Below, one piece after another: positions 7,145 through 15,034 of a DNA stretch of 64,000 nucleotides. This DNA is from Aquirufa aurantiipilula (GTDB taxonomy: Bacteria > Bacteroidota > Bacteroidia > Cytophagales > Spirosomataceae), in NCBI RefSeq assembly GCF_019923745.1, contig NZ_JAANOG010000007.1:120816-184815 (forward strand). The letters run 5' to 3'. The notes beneath the pieces are model-generated. The model was not told where the DNA came from, searched no databases, and saw only the letters and a program-made list of their open reading frames with translations. Numbering within the stretch: the first letter of the stretch is position 1; each line of letters begins with the position of its first letter. Made by a program: the position numbers and the translations under genes.

Positions 7145-8008
7145 CTAGAGCATTTTATCCTGTATAATGCTTTCATAGGCTTTATTAATTTTTGAAATAA
7201 TTTCATCAAGCGGTGCCTGACGATCGGTTCGATTACCTTGATTTTTAAAGGATTTTAAAAACTTAGATCTGTCTAAATGAAGATTATTTTTCCCATATCT
7301 ATCCTTGACCCAAAAATATTTAGAAATAAAATCAATCATTGATTCTTTATCTTCAAAAAGCTTTGCTTCCCAAAGTATCCTAGCTAATGCAGCTAAATGC
7401 TCTTTTGTAATTAAGAGCTGTAATTTATCATCCGAAATTTGAAACTTGTCTAAATCAAACTTTAATTCAAAAGCTTCATTTATTTTGGTTGTAAATAAAT
7501 CAATATAAATATCTTTCAAGTGAAGTAGTTGAGGATTGGTGACTTGATCCCATTTTTCTTCTACCAAATAAAAAATACTTCTGTAAAAATTGTTAAATGT
7601 TTTGTCATTTATTTTTTTGCTAATTCTAACTAACTGTTCAACTAATGAATTTACAATAGAAGTTATATCACTAAAAGAATAAATTACTCTTTCAGGTCTT
7701 TCAGGATGATTTATTTTTTCATTATCCAATATATCTGTACTCTTGTTATAGTATTCTTTTGTAGATGTTATAAAATCTAAAAATGAAATTTTGAATTCAA
7801 CTTTATAAGTCATGCTTTGGGGGAATTTCTCTAATATATTACTGTATTCATCATACTTTACAGTATAAAAATCCATTGTAAACTCGCCACTATACTCTAG
7901 GAATTCACCTTTTTTAAAAAGTAACCGGTCAAATATCATTAATGCAGTATCGTACCAATTTTGATTTATCTGAGAAATGTTTTTATCTATTATTGAGGAG
8001 ATTGTCAT
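7145..8008 (-). CDS. Hypothetical integrase-adjacent protein (287 aa)
   Basis: Protein of 287 residues, charged and helical, without signal peptide or membrane helices. The C-terminal third, with LAALARILWEAKLFEDK then YFWVKDRYGKNNLHLDR, resembles in layout the RteC-type proteins that sit beside integrases in Bacteroidota elements, which control excision in CTnDOT. The similarity is not strong enough for a firm call. It ends three bases before the integrase stop-side region (integrase 3' to accessory 5' gap of three bases), so the two are surely co-transcribed. Confidence 0.6.
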   Translation of the reverse strand: MTISSIIDKNISQINQNWYDTALMIFDRLLFKKGEFLEYSGEFTMDFYTVKYDEYSNILEKFPQSMTYKVEFKISFLDFITSTKEYYNKSTDILDNEKINHPERPERVIYSFSDITSIVNSLVEQLVRISKKINDKTFNNFYRSIFYLVEEKWDQVTNPQLLHLKDIYIDLFTTKINEAFELKFDLDKFQISDDKLQLLITKEHLAALARILWEAKLFEDKESMIDFISKYFWVKDRYGKNNLHLDRSKFLKSFKNQGNRTDRQAPLDEIISKINKAYESIIQDKML

Positions 8009-8011
8009 GAT

Positions 8012-9217
8012 TTAATTAAATAAAGACATTGCGTCGTCTAAGTCTTTGTTTACAAGTTTTGCATAACCCATTGTAGTTCCAATATCTGCATGTCTTAAAA
8101 TTTCGCTTATATGAGTTATTGGTACTCCTTTTTTTAGCGCTATTGTAGCCCAACTATGTCTACTTGAGTGGAAACTTATATTCCTCTCTATATTAGCTTT
8201 TTTTGCTAATATTTTCAAGTTTTTATTGGCATATGCATTAGATGAGGATATTTTGTTTAATAAATCAAATGATGTTGATCCGTAAACACTTTCAGGTAAT
8301 AATCCGAAAATATATCCTTTTATTTTAGGATTAACATAGTATTTATTAATGATTTCTTGAGCTCTATTGGGTAATTTAACCGTATGATTCTCTTTTGTTT
8401 TTTGAATGAAAAATGAAACTTTATTGTTTTTAAAGTCATAATTTTCCCATCTGAGCTGTAATAAATCTGAAATTCGAATTCCCCCTGCGTAACAAGCAAA
8501 AACAAATAAGTCTTTATGCTTTTCTATAACTGTCCCTGGAGTAACATTTACATTATCAATTGCTTTAACCTCATCTTCAGTTAAGAATGTTTGTTCTACC
8601 TTGACTTTCTTTAATCTAAATTTTATAAATGGATTGTCATTTGCATCGATTAAATCTTCTATTACTGCTTTATTAAAGAGCATCCTGAACATTTTTAAAT
8701 TCGCATGAATTGTATTAGTCGAATTTTTTAAACTTCTAAGATGAATTTCATAATCCTTTAATAAATCAATAGTGAATTCATTGAATAAAACGTCTTTTTG
8801 ATTGTGATGATTTTTGAATTTTTCAAGTATCGATTTGGCTCTTTTATATGTACCAGCAATTTCAGAAGCTTTTAGTTCATCTATATAATTCTGAAAGTAT
8901 TTTATAAAACTTATTTCTTTCGCAATCTTCAATTCATTTTCTTTTTTTAATAAATCTCCTATTCCTTTTTTACCATCTAATTGAAATTTAAGATCTTCAA
9001 CTTCGCTGATTTTTTTAGCTAAAAGTAGATTTATCCTTCCAGAGTTTGAATGCTTCGACTTAACTCTTTGTTTATTTTCATCCCATTCGTCTAAAAAGAC
9101 ATCTATACCTGTTGATTTAAATGTATTCTTCTCCCCTTCTATAATTCTTAAATACAAAGGATATTTCCCATTCGATTTTAATTTATTCTTTTTTAGAATA
9201 ACTTTTATAGTTGCCAT
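8012..9217 (-). CDS. Tyrosine recombinase (integrase)
   Basis: Site-specific recombinase of 401 residues, the normal length for Bacteroidota element integrases. An arm-binding N terminus (residues 1-90) is followed by a SAM-like core-binding domain (about 105-190) and the catalytic domain. All catalytic residues are visible: Arg248 (AGGIRIS), His350 and Arg353 (SFHSSRHSWAT), His376 (ILRHADIG) and Tyr385 (GYAKL). It inserts and excises the element. It is the outermost gene of the element, transcribed inward from the boundary, with 9-bp direct repeats just upstream of its start. Confidence 0.95.
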   Translation of the reverse strand: MATIKVILKKNKLKSNGKYPLYLRIIEGEKNTFKSTGIDVFLDEWDENKQRVKSKHSNSGRINLLLAKKISEVEDLKFQLDGKKGIGDLLKKENELKIAKEISFIKYFQNYIDELKASEIAGTYKRAKSILEKFKNHHNQKDVLFNEFTIDLLKDYEIHLRSLKNSTNTIHANLKMFRMLFNKAVIEDLIDANDNPFIKFRLKKVKVEQTFLTEDEVKAIDNVNVTPGTVIEKHKDLFVFACYAGGIRISDLLQLRWENYDFKNNKVSFFIQKTKENHTVKLPNRAQEIINKYYVNPKIKGYIFGLLPESVYGSTSFDLLNKISSSNAYANKNLKILAKKANIERNISFHSSRHSWATIALKKGVPITHISEILRHADIGTTMGYAKLVNKDLDDAMSLFN

Positions 9218-9229
9218 TTTAATGTTTTT

Positions 9230-9250
9230 GGTACAGGTATAGGTACAGGT
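9230..9250. repeat. Short direct repeats upstream of the integrase gene
   Basis: Two exact copies of ggtacaggt at 9230-9238 and 9242-9250, with a 12-base period, 13 bases upstream of the integrase start. Short direct repeats next to an integrase gene are often arm-type binding sites for the recombinase; that role is inferred here. Confidence 0.5.
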
Positions 9251-9358
9251 TTTGTGTCAATAAATGTCTTTTTGTTTCCTCTTTGTTCTTTATAAAGGTA
9301 GCATATTATTGCTTTAAATAGGTATTTTAAAGAAAATGGAAGAAATTAAGCTACTTTC

Positions 9359-9381
9359 AAGTGATCCCAGCGGGATCACTT
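9359..9381. other. Palindrome, candidate attachment site core
   Basis: Perfect 10-bp inverted repeat aagtgatccc-agc-gggatcactt. It is GC-richer than its surroundings and lies just outside the integrase gene and just before a plus-strand terminator. It may be part of the attachment site or the end of a chromosomal transcription unit. Confidence 0.4.
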
Positions 9382-9390
9382 AAAAAATGA

Positions 9391-9420
9391 AAACCTTGTC
9401 AAATTTTGGCAAGGTTTTTT
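9391..9420 (+). terminator. Plus-strand rho-independent terminator
   Basis: Stem aaaccttg and caaggttt around tcaaattttgg, followed by eight T in a row on the plus strand. No plus-strand gene precedes it within the window. It may therefore belong to a chromosomal gene whose body now lies on the other side of the inserted element. Confidence 0.7.
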
Positions 9421-9498
9421 TTGTTATATCCCAATCCCTTGCTTGTTGGAAAAGTTAGAGATTTTTGAAACATACATACTGATTATACAAAAAATGAA

Positions 9499-9512
9499 AG
9501 CCCTAAAGGGCT
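9499..9512 (-). terminator. Terminator of the 265-residue secreted protein gene
   Basis: Stem agccct (9499-9504) and agggct (9507-9512), followed on the minus strand by cattttttg. It lies 30 bases downstream of the stop codon at 9543. Confidence 0.65.
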
Positions 9513-9542
9513 CTCATTTCATACTCTCATCAAACTAAATAC

Positions 9543-10340
9543 TTAATTCCAGGTACCTACCGCATATTGAAAAATCACCATTTGATTAATTTGTCTCAAC
9601 TGATCCATCTTTTTTAATAATTGCTCGGTGGTTAATTTCGTTCTCTTTTGTGCAGACTGTATAAAACCATTTCCTCCTCCATCTAAATGAGCTAAATCTT
9701 TAAAATAGGTAAAGGCAGTAAATTGTCCTTTCGAATCGTCGGCTACCGGTACAATGGTCTGCCAAAAGCTCCATTCTTGGATTTCTCCTGCTTTAATTCT
9801 GTCCTGATGTACTCCTTTCATTTGTTTCTCAAAATTGACGTAGGATAAATAATTCGACACCGTCGTTTTCATGGTTTCCATCATGATGATTGAACCTAAA
9901 TCATTGGAGCTACCCGTTCCTTCTAATAGCTTTACTAAGATGTTATTTGTAACCGATTGTACTTTTTCAGTTTCTGTCAGAATATTGGCAAAACTGGGAT
10001 CTTTTTTGACTAATTCTTGATATTTATCCATCGGGTACTGAGTGATTTTATTTAAATCAGAACTCACATTGACTGAGATATAATCATAATCTATACTAGG
10101 AGTTTTATATCCATGGATAATAGGAAATGCTCCCCAGGCATTGATTAAACCCATATCTTTTCTAATCAAATGGATGGTTTTCCATCTCTTCTCTAGGTTC
10201 ATAGCTTCTTCTAAGCTATGCCCTGGTTTCAATTTGTGAAAGGCGACATTCGCATAAACTGGTTTTTCCTGTGCTTGGACATGAATACTAAAAGCAATAA
10301 GACCTATTAGGCATATTGCCCATGTGAAGAACTTTTTCAT
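9543..10340 (-). CDS. Secreted protein of unknown function (265 aa)
   Basis: Protein of 265 residues with a Sec signal peptide (MKKFFTWAICLIGLIAFSIHVQAQ). The mature part has two blocks that look like tandem alpha/beta-barrel halves (VYANVAFHKLKPGHSLEEA, and a second beginning VSNYLSYVNFEKQMKG with Trp-rich QEWSFWQTI). This is the pattern of dimeric alpha/beta-barrel (NIPSNAP/EthD-like) proteins, but I cannot assign a family. It lies 23 bases downstream of another secreted protein of similar length and general layout, so they probably form an operon. Confidence 0.65.
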   Translation of the reverse strand: MKKFFTWAICLIGLIAFSIHVQAQEKPVYANVAFHKLKPGHSLEEAMNLEKRWKTIHLIRKDMGLINAWGAFPIIHGYKTPSIDYDYISVNVSSDLNKITQYPMDKYQELVKKDPSFANILTETEKVQSVTNNILVKLLEGTGSSNDLGSIIMMETMKTTVSNYLSYVNFEKQMKGVHQDRIKAGEIQEWSFWQTIVPVADDSKGQFTAFTYFKDLAHLDGGGNGFIQSAQKRTKLTTEQLLKKMDQLRQINQMVIFQYAVGTWN

Positions 10341-10363
10341 ATGGTATAATTTAGAGGTGTATA

Positions 10364-11107
10364 TTAATTATTGGGAATACGGGTTAAATAATCAATTCGA
10401 ATTGGATTTCTCAGTTTGCTTGCTTTTTGATTTAAATCAGTCATTTTCTGATTTCCTTTCCTTTTTTCGTTTCTAGCTGTTTGGTGAGTGTAGTAATCTA
10501 AGCGTGAATTATCTGGCAAAAGCAACATAAATGTATTATTGGAATATCCTTCAATAGCCTGATAAACAATGTAGTTATAGTTAAATCCAATTGCTTTTTC
10601 CTCTTTAAGGATTTCTTCAATAGTGGATTCAAATTCAGTGATTTTATTACTTGTTACAGTAAATAATAGGAGTTTGCGGAATTCGTAATTTTCAATTTTA
10701 AAATCAGGTACCAACATCGTATTATTTTTTATTTGAACCCAAGTAGACCTTGTAATAGCATCAGCCTCATTTTCCCGAGAAGATTTAATTACCTCAGGTA
10801 ATTCCTCTGAAATTTTCTTCGACAGGGTTAATCGCTGACTAGCATAATCCCCCAAATTTTTTTCTCCTGAGATGAAGATTAAACTATAGATTTTACCCAT
10901 TTCAGAAGAATGAGAAGCACGATTACTGACTAATTGATTGGTATTTTTTAACCACCAATTTCTGATAATGGGGAAATTCTTTTTGTAGAGATTCAAGTCA
11001 TGGACCTTACTTTCATTCAAAATCATGTACGTTTTAGGAACTTCTTGAGCGAAAATAAATGGACTAGACCATAAGATTACTAATAAAATGAGTAGTGATT
11101 TTTTCAT
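10364..11107 (-). CDS. Secreted protein of unknown function (247 aa)
   Basis: Protein of 247 residues with a Sec signal peptide (MKKSLLILLVILWSSPFIFAQ). The mature part starts with TYMILNESKVHDLNLYKK, which parallels the neighbouring protein's VYANVAFHKLKPGHSLEEA, and a second similar block begins FRKLLLFTVTSNKITEFE. The two may be distant paralogues from a duplicated alpha/beta-barrel domain. No function can be assigned. It is the first gene of a two-gene operon. Confidence 0.6.
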   Translation of the reverse strand: MKKSLLILLVILWSSPFIFAQEVPKTYMILNESKVHDLNLYKKNFPIIRNWWLKNTNQLVSNRASHSSEMGKIYSLIFISGEKNLGDYASQRLTLSKKISEELPEVIKSSRENEADAITRSTWVQIKNNTMLVPDFKIENYEFRKLLLFTVTSNKITEFESTIEEILKEEKAIGFNYNYIVYQAIEGYSNNTFMLLLPDNSRLDYYTHQTARNEKRKGNQKMTDLNQKASKLRNPIRIDYLTRIPNN

Positions 11108-11262
11108 TATGTGAATTAATTAAAATGTAGAATTTTTCACAATAATAGGCCTCCTATGGCTCTATTAACTAGAAATCAACTAGTTCATTTGTCCAAAAAA
11201 GTATACTTTTTGTCCGTATTTCCTTATAATACCTTACATTGGATTGAATATGGGATTATCTA

Positions 11263-11475
11263 ATGTCTAAATCGATTCTTTTAAGATCAACAATTACTTG
11301 CCCGCATTGCATGCATCAGGCAACCGAAAATATGCCGGAAAATGCATGCCAATATTTCTATACTTGTACTTATTGTGGAGAATTGATAAAACCGAAGGCG
11401 GGTGATTGTTGTGTTTTCTGTAGCTATGGTACAGTTCCCTGCCCTCCTATTCAAAGAGGAGATCAATGCTGCTAG
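11263..11475 (+). CDS. GDCCVxC domain protein, cysteine form
   Basis: Small protein of 70 residues with many Cys: CPHC near the N terminus, CTYC in the middle, and the family signature GDCCVFCSYGTVPCPPIQ near the end. Members in other bacteria include selenoproteins; here the relevant positions are ordinary Cys codons and no in-frame TGA is involved. It is probably a metal-binding or redox protein, but its function is unknown. It stands alone between two minus-strand gene groups, and its terminal GDQCC is close to a convergent dehydrogenase gene. Confidence 0.85.
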   Translation: MSKSILLRSTITCPHCMHQATENMPENACQYFYTCTYCGELIKPKAGDCCVFCSYGTVPCPPIQRGDQCC

Positions 11476-11512
11476 TATTTCTAGACAGTCACAGGTAAAT
11501 GCAATAAAATCG

Positions 11513-12505
11513 TTATTTCATATCGACAACAACCTTGCTTGCTTTTCCGCTCACAGCCAGAACCATGGCTTCTTCTATTTTGTCTAAAGGATAACGACCC
11601 GAAATTATTTGTCCTGGATGAATTTTATCCTGTGCAATAAGTTCAATGGTTTCAGCAAAGTCTTGTGGATGGTCGTAAATGATCGAAGGTAAAATAGAAA
11701 TGCCCTCTCTAGCGATTTTTAAAGGCACAAATTGAGCTAATTCATTGGCTAAACCTACCAAGATGATTTCTGATCCCCTAGGTGCGGTTTCTAAGATTAG
11801 ATTGGTGGCTTTGGCTACTCCCACACAATCAAAAATGGCAGCAATCTCTTGCTCATATAAAAATGCTTCCAATCCTTCCAGTGGCAATATGCCTGCTCCC
11901 CTAGCTTCAGCCAAAGCTTGTTTTTCTACATTCAAATCTTTTACCCAAACTCGGTAACCTTTTGTCAGGGCTAATTGACATAATAATAAGCCAATAGCAC
12001 CTAATCCAAATATGGCTATGCTGGCATTTGGGGGAGCAGTACTTACGTGCAAGGCATGCAAAGCAACTGCCAATGGTTCGATGCAAACCGCATCTTCATC
12101 TGATATGGAATCAGGTAATTTCCAACAGAAATCTGCATTCAAACAAATGTATTCAGCAAAACAACCGGGGGAATTTACTCCTACGACTTGTTTATTGGGA
12201 CAAATATTTCCTTTGCCTCGTTGGCAAAAACGACAAGTCCCGCAGGGAATGTTGGGTTCAATGACCACTCTTTGACCAATTTGAAAACCACTTACTTTAG
12301 CCCCTATTGCTTCAACGAATCCGATTCCTTCATGGCCAAGTACAGTTGGTACAGGTAACAATCGATCACCCAAGTATAAATGTACATCAGAGCCGCAAAT
12401 CCCTGTTGACGTCAATCGAATTAACACTTCATTCGCTTGAGGAACTGGTTTTTCCAAGTTTTTGACTTGTATATGTTGAGGATTTTCTAATACAGCTGCT
12501 TTCAT
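11513..12505 (-). CDS. Zinc-dependent alcohol dehydrogenase (MDR family)
   Basis: Medium-chain dehydrogenase of 330 residues. The catalytic zinc site is visible as STGICGSDVHLY (Cys) and LGHEGIGFVE (His-Glu), and the structural zinc site as CGTCRFCQRGKGNIC. The Rossmann fold follows at IAIFGLGAIGLLLCQLA. The set resembles sorbitol, threonine and L-idonate type dehydrogenases, so it would oxidise a polyol or secondary alcohol with NAD(P). It is the last gene of an esterase - MFS - dehydrogenase operon; its ATG overlaps the MFS stop by four bases (ATGA). Confidence 0.85.
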   Translation of the reverse strand: MKAAVLENPQHIQVKNLEKPVPQANEVLIRLTSTGICGSDVHLYLGDRLLPVPTVLGHEGIGFVEAIGAKVSGFQIGQRVVIEPNIPCGTCRFCQRGKGNICPNKQVVGVNSPGCFAEYICLNADFCWKLPDSISDEDAVCIEPLAVALHALHVSTAPPNASIAIFGLGAIGLLLCQLALTKGYRVWVKDLNVEKQALAEARGAGILPLEGLEAFLYEQEIAAIFDCVGVAKATNLILETAPRGSEIILVGLANELAQFVPLKIAREGISILPSIIYDHPQDFAETIELIAQDKIHPGQIISGRYPLDKIEEAMVLAVSGKASKVVVDMK

Positions 12506-13707
12506 AATTTTGGAGATGGCAGAGTTCGGATAATTAAACCCATAACCAATAGTGGTAAGGAAAATAAAACAAATAAAACTGTATTGCTCACCTGGCTATC
12601 CGATAAAATTCCGAATACTGCCGGTCCTAAAATAGCACCTAGTCGACCAATACCTACTGTATAGCCTACTCCTGTTGCGCGAATGGAGGTGGGATAAATA
12701 CGGGATAAAATAGGCCAGATACCGTTAAAACCTCCTTGAGCAAATACACCAATAAACATGACTAAAATGAAAATTAGCACCGTATTTAATGGTAAAAAGG
12801 CATACAATTGCATGACGGTAAAGGCCGAAAGCATGTAGATAAAATGGGTTTTCTTTAATCCAAATTTGGAACCCAAAGCACCGATGGATGAAGAGCCAAT
12901 AGCTGCGCCAATATTGAGGGAAATACCTACATAGGTGGCCAATTCAAAGGGCATGCCTGAATCTTTGGCAATGGTAGGAACCCAGCTCATGACCGTGTAT
13001 AATGTCATAAAACCAAAAAAGGCCGCTAACCAAAGTCGCCAAGTATTGGGTTTTAACTCTTCTGTTAATAATACTTTGACTCCTTGTTCTTCTATTTTTT
13101 TACTTTGAAACTCTTCAGAATCTTTCATCACAAAAAAGACCAACACTGTCATCATGGCTGAAAAACATCCAGCTAGAAAAAAGGCATAATGCCATCCTTT
13201 CAATGGAATTAAATCAGCACAAATGAGGCCAGTTAAGATGGCACCAATGGGCCAACCTGCCTGAATTAGTCCCACATTAAAATCGCGGTATTTATCATTG
13301 GAATACTCAGCGGCAGTAGTGGCTATTGTTGGTAAAATTCCTCCAATCCCTAGACCTGTTAAAAAACGCCAACCTAAAATGGGTAAATAGGCTTGTGCAA
13401 AAGCCACTCCAAACATCCCTAGGCTAATCATAAGTAAAGAAATCAAAAAGATTTTTCTTCTGCCGTATTTATCTGCCAATGGAGCTAATGAAAAACAACC
13501 CAAAGTCATTCCTGCTAATCCAGCACTAAAAATATACCCCATTTCAGTTTTGGATAAACCAAATTCCCGAATGATTTCAGAACTTGAAAAGGACACAATT
13601 AATACGTCTATCCCATCATTGAAATTCATGAAAAAACACAAGGCTACCATTAATATCTGAAATCCCGACATGGGGGAATTCGATTGTAATTTGATTTGAT
13701 TCTCCAT
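12502..13707 (-). CDS. MFS transporter, aromatic acid:H+ symporter-like
   Basis: Transporter of 401 residues with 12 predicted membrane helices. The MFS signature between helices 2 and 3 is ADKYGRRKIFL. The region GWRFLTGLGIGGILPTIATTAAEY is typical of the AAHS and related acid symporters. The first helix has NDGIDVLIVSF, where a conserved Asp lies in AAHS proteins. It probably imports a small organic acid or alcohol released by the secreted esterase encoded just upstream, which ends within its start codon (TAATG). The substrate is not known. Confidence 0.85.
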   Translation of the reverse strand: MENQIKLQSNSPMSGFQILMVALCFFMNFNDGIDVLIVSFSSSEIIREFGLSKTEMGYIFSAGLAGMTLGCFSLAPLADKYGRRKIFLISLLMISLGMFGVAFAQAYLPILGWRFLTGLGIGGILPTIATTAAEYSNDKYRDFNVGLIQAGWPIGAILTGLICADLIPLKGWHYAFFLAGCFSAMMTVLVFFVMKDSEEFQSKKIEEQGVKVLLTEELKPNTWRLWLAAFFGFMTLYTVMSWVPTIAKDSGMPFELATYVGISLNIGAAIGSSSIGALGSKFGLKKTHFIYMLSAFTVMQLYAFLPLNTVLIFILVMFIGVFAQGGFNGIWPILSRIYPTSIRATGVGYTVGIGRLGAILGPAVFGILSDSQVSNTVLFVLFSLPLLVMGLIIRTLPSPKL

Positions 13708-14816
13708 TATTTTAAAAATCCTCCCTGTGGTTTAACTCCATTTTTTACCCAATTTCTTAATAAGTCAAATGAAGTTGCCATTTGTTGGGGAGTAAATGCA
13801 CAATGTGACTGCCCATTGGTATATTTTACTGTAAAATACTGGTCTTTTTGTTGCTGATGTACCATGTTCTCGTAATTCACTACGGCATAAATGGGTGGAA
13901 TTAATTGATCATAAATGGTATGAACTAATAGTACAGGCTTGTTGATATTTCCTGTACGATCATAGCGAGAAAACAAATGATTGGGATTTTTGGTGGCAGC
14001 TAAGCGTTCTGCGACTTGATTGGTTAATAAATCATCTGGGAAGCCGGTATAGACAGTTTGTAAGTTGTCGAAAGGATTTCCTCCTAACCTGACGGCTATA
14101 TCTCTCAACACGTTTTGATTAAAGAACAGAGATCCACCTAGGTCCTTTAATTTTAAATCAAATCTTTTGGCAAAAGCCTTAGCCAAGCTAGAGTCTTTTT
14201 CCATGATAGCTTTCATGATTTGGCCAATTTTAGGACCGGCTTGCGATAAATTGACATATCCAACCTGAGAATTGACATCAAATATGTCTTTCAGGCTGGG
14301 AATAATACCCGGAAATAGGCCATTGAAGGTGGCATACATGTCATATTCTTTTCTACACTGAAGGTAAGGTCTAGAAGCTAAAGGACATAAAGGAAGAGCA
14401 CCATGATAATTTTCTCCAAAGTTTTCCATCGTTCCTAAGGTAATTCCACCTCCCATGGAATGTCCTACCATGAAAGTCGAATCGGGTTTGCCAATATTTT
14501 TAACAAATGCTTGTCGCAATTCTTCTGTGGCATCGATGCCCTCTGGTAACACAAAACCTACCGCAGGATAATCTGAGGCCGCTATGGCAAAACCACGATC
14601 AAGAATTACTTGTAATCGTTTGTCTAATCCAACGTTGGCTTCTTGTGGTTTTTGACCCTGAAATTGGTATCCATGAGCATACATGACCAATTTTTTATTC
14701 CAATTTTTAGGGATTAAGATTTGATAGCTTCCTCCTTGAAGTGGGCCAAGATCTTTTTTTTCAATTTGACCGAAAAGGGAAATACTGGTCAATACAAGTA
14801 ATATTACATACTTCAT
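13707..14816 (-). CDS. Secreted alpha/beta hydrolase
   Basis: Protein of 369 residues with a short signal peptide (MKYVILLVLTSISLFGQ). The fold is alpha/beta hydrolase: oxyanion region VMYAHGYQFQG, nucleophile elbow VGHSMGGGITLG (Ser), acid in VHTIYDQLIPP (Asp) and His in NGQSHCAFTP. It should cleave an ester or amide outside the cytoplasm. It is the first gene of an operon with an MFS transporter and a zinc dehydrogenase, overlapping the MFS start by one base. The substrate cannot be told from the sequence. Confidence 0.8.
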   Translation of the reverse strand: MKYVILLVLTSISLFGQIEKKDLGPLQGGSYQILIPKNWNKKLVMYAHGYQFQGQKPQEANVGLDKRLQVILDRGFAIAASDYPAVGFVLPEGIDATEELRQAFVKNIGKPDSTFMVGHSMGGGITLGTMENFGENYHGALPLCPLASRPYLQCRKEYDMYATFNGLFPGIIPSLKDIFDVNSQVGYVNLSQAGPKIGQIMKAIMEKDSSLAKAFAKRFDLKLKDLGGSLFFNQNVLRDIAVRLGGNPFDNLQTVYTGFPDDLLTNQVAERLAATKNPNHLFSRYDRTGNINKPVLLVHTIYDQLIPPIYAVVNYENMVHQQQKDQYFTVKYTNGQSHCAFTPQQMATSFDLLRNWVKNGVKPQGGFLK

Positions 14817-15034
14817 GATGGGCAGGATTAGGTATTTAAATGGGTTTTGTTCATTTTGGAGTTTCTAAATTACCATTTTTTCCTACATTTTTTTTCATCC
14901 TGATTCCTAAAAATAAACGAATGGGATTCTATGGCTATCCTAAAGTCAAAAATTTGATTTTTTCAATCATGGAATGCAGGTTAATATATTCCTGATTGTT
15001 TTTTAGATTTATACTTCAACAAATAATTTCATCC
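14817..15034. other. Divergent promoter region without genes
   Basis: 218 AT-rich bases between the minus-strand hydrolase operon and the plus-strand peptidase gene. Both transcription units must start here. I see no tRNA, no clear TAnnTTTG box and no repeat. Confidence 0.4.

Larger units (their letters stand above)
9218..9542. other. Boundary region of the mobile element
   Basis: Gap of 325 bases between the integrase and the first chromosomal gene. It contains, from left to right: two 9-bp direct repeats (9230-9250), AT-rich DNA, a 10-bp palindrome (9359-9381), a plus-strand terminator (9391-9420) and a minus-strand terminator (9499-9512). No tRNA could be folded here. The recombination junction is probably between about 9250 and 9390. 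Confidence 0.5.

Noticed and set aside
9330..9390. Possible tRNA 3' remnant at the element boundary
   Set aside because: ttcaagt followed by a stem-like sequence hinted at a T-arm, but the T-stem does not pair and no acceptor stem fits.
12012..12275. Two overlapping plus-strand ORFs across the zinc dehydrogenase
   Set aside because: Antisense shadows of a gene with intact zinc-binding motifs; no recognisable domain.
14996..15034. TTG-initiated extension of the M28 peptidase
   Set aside because: The signal peptide begins at the ATG at 15035; the extra 13 residues would disturb it.
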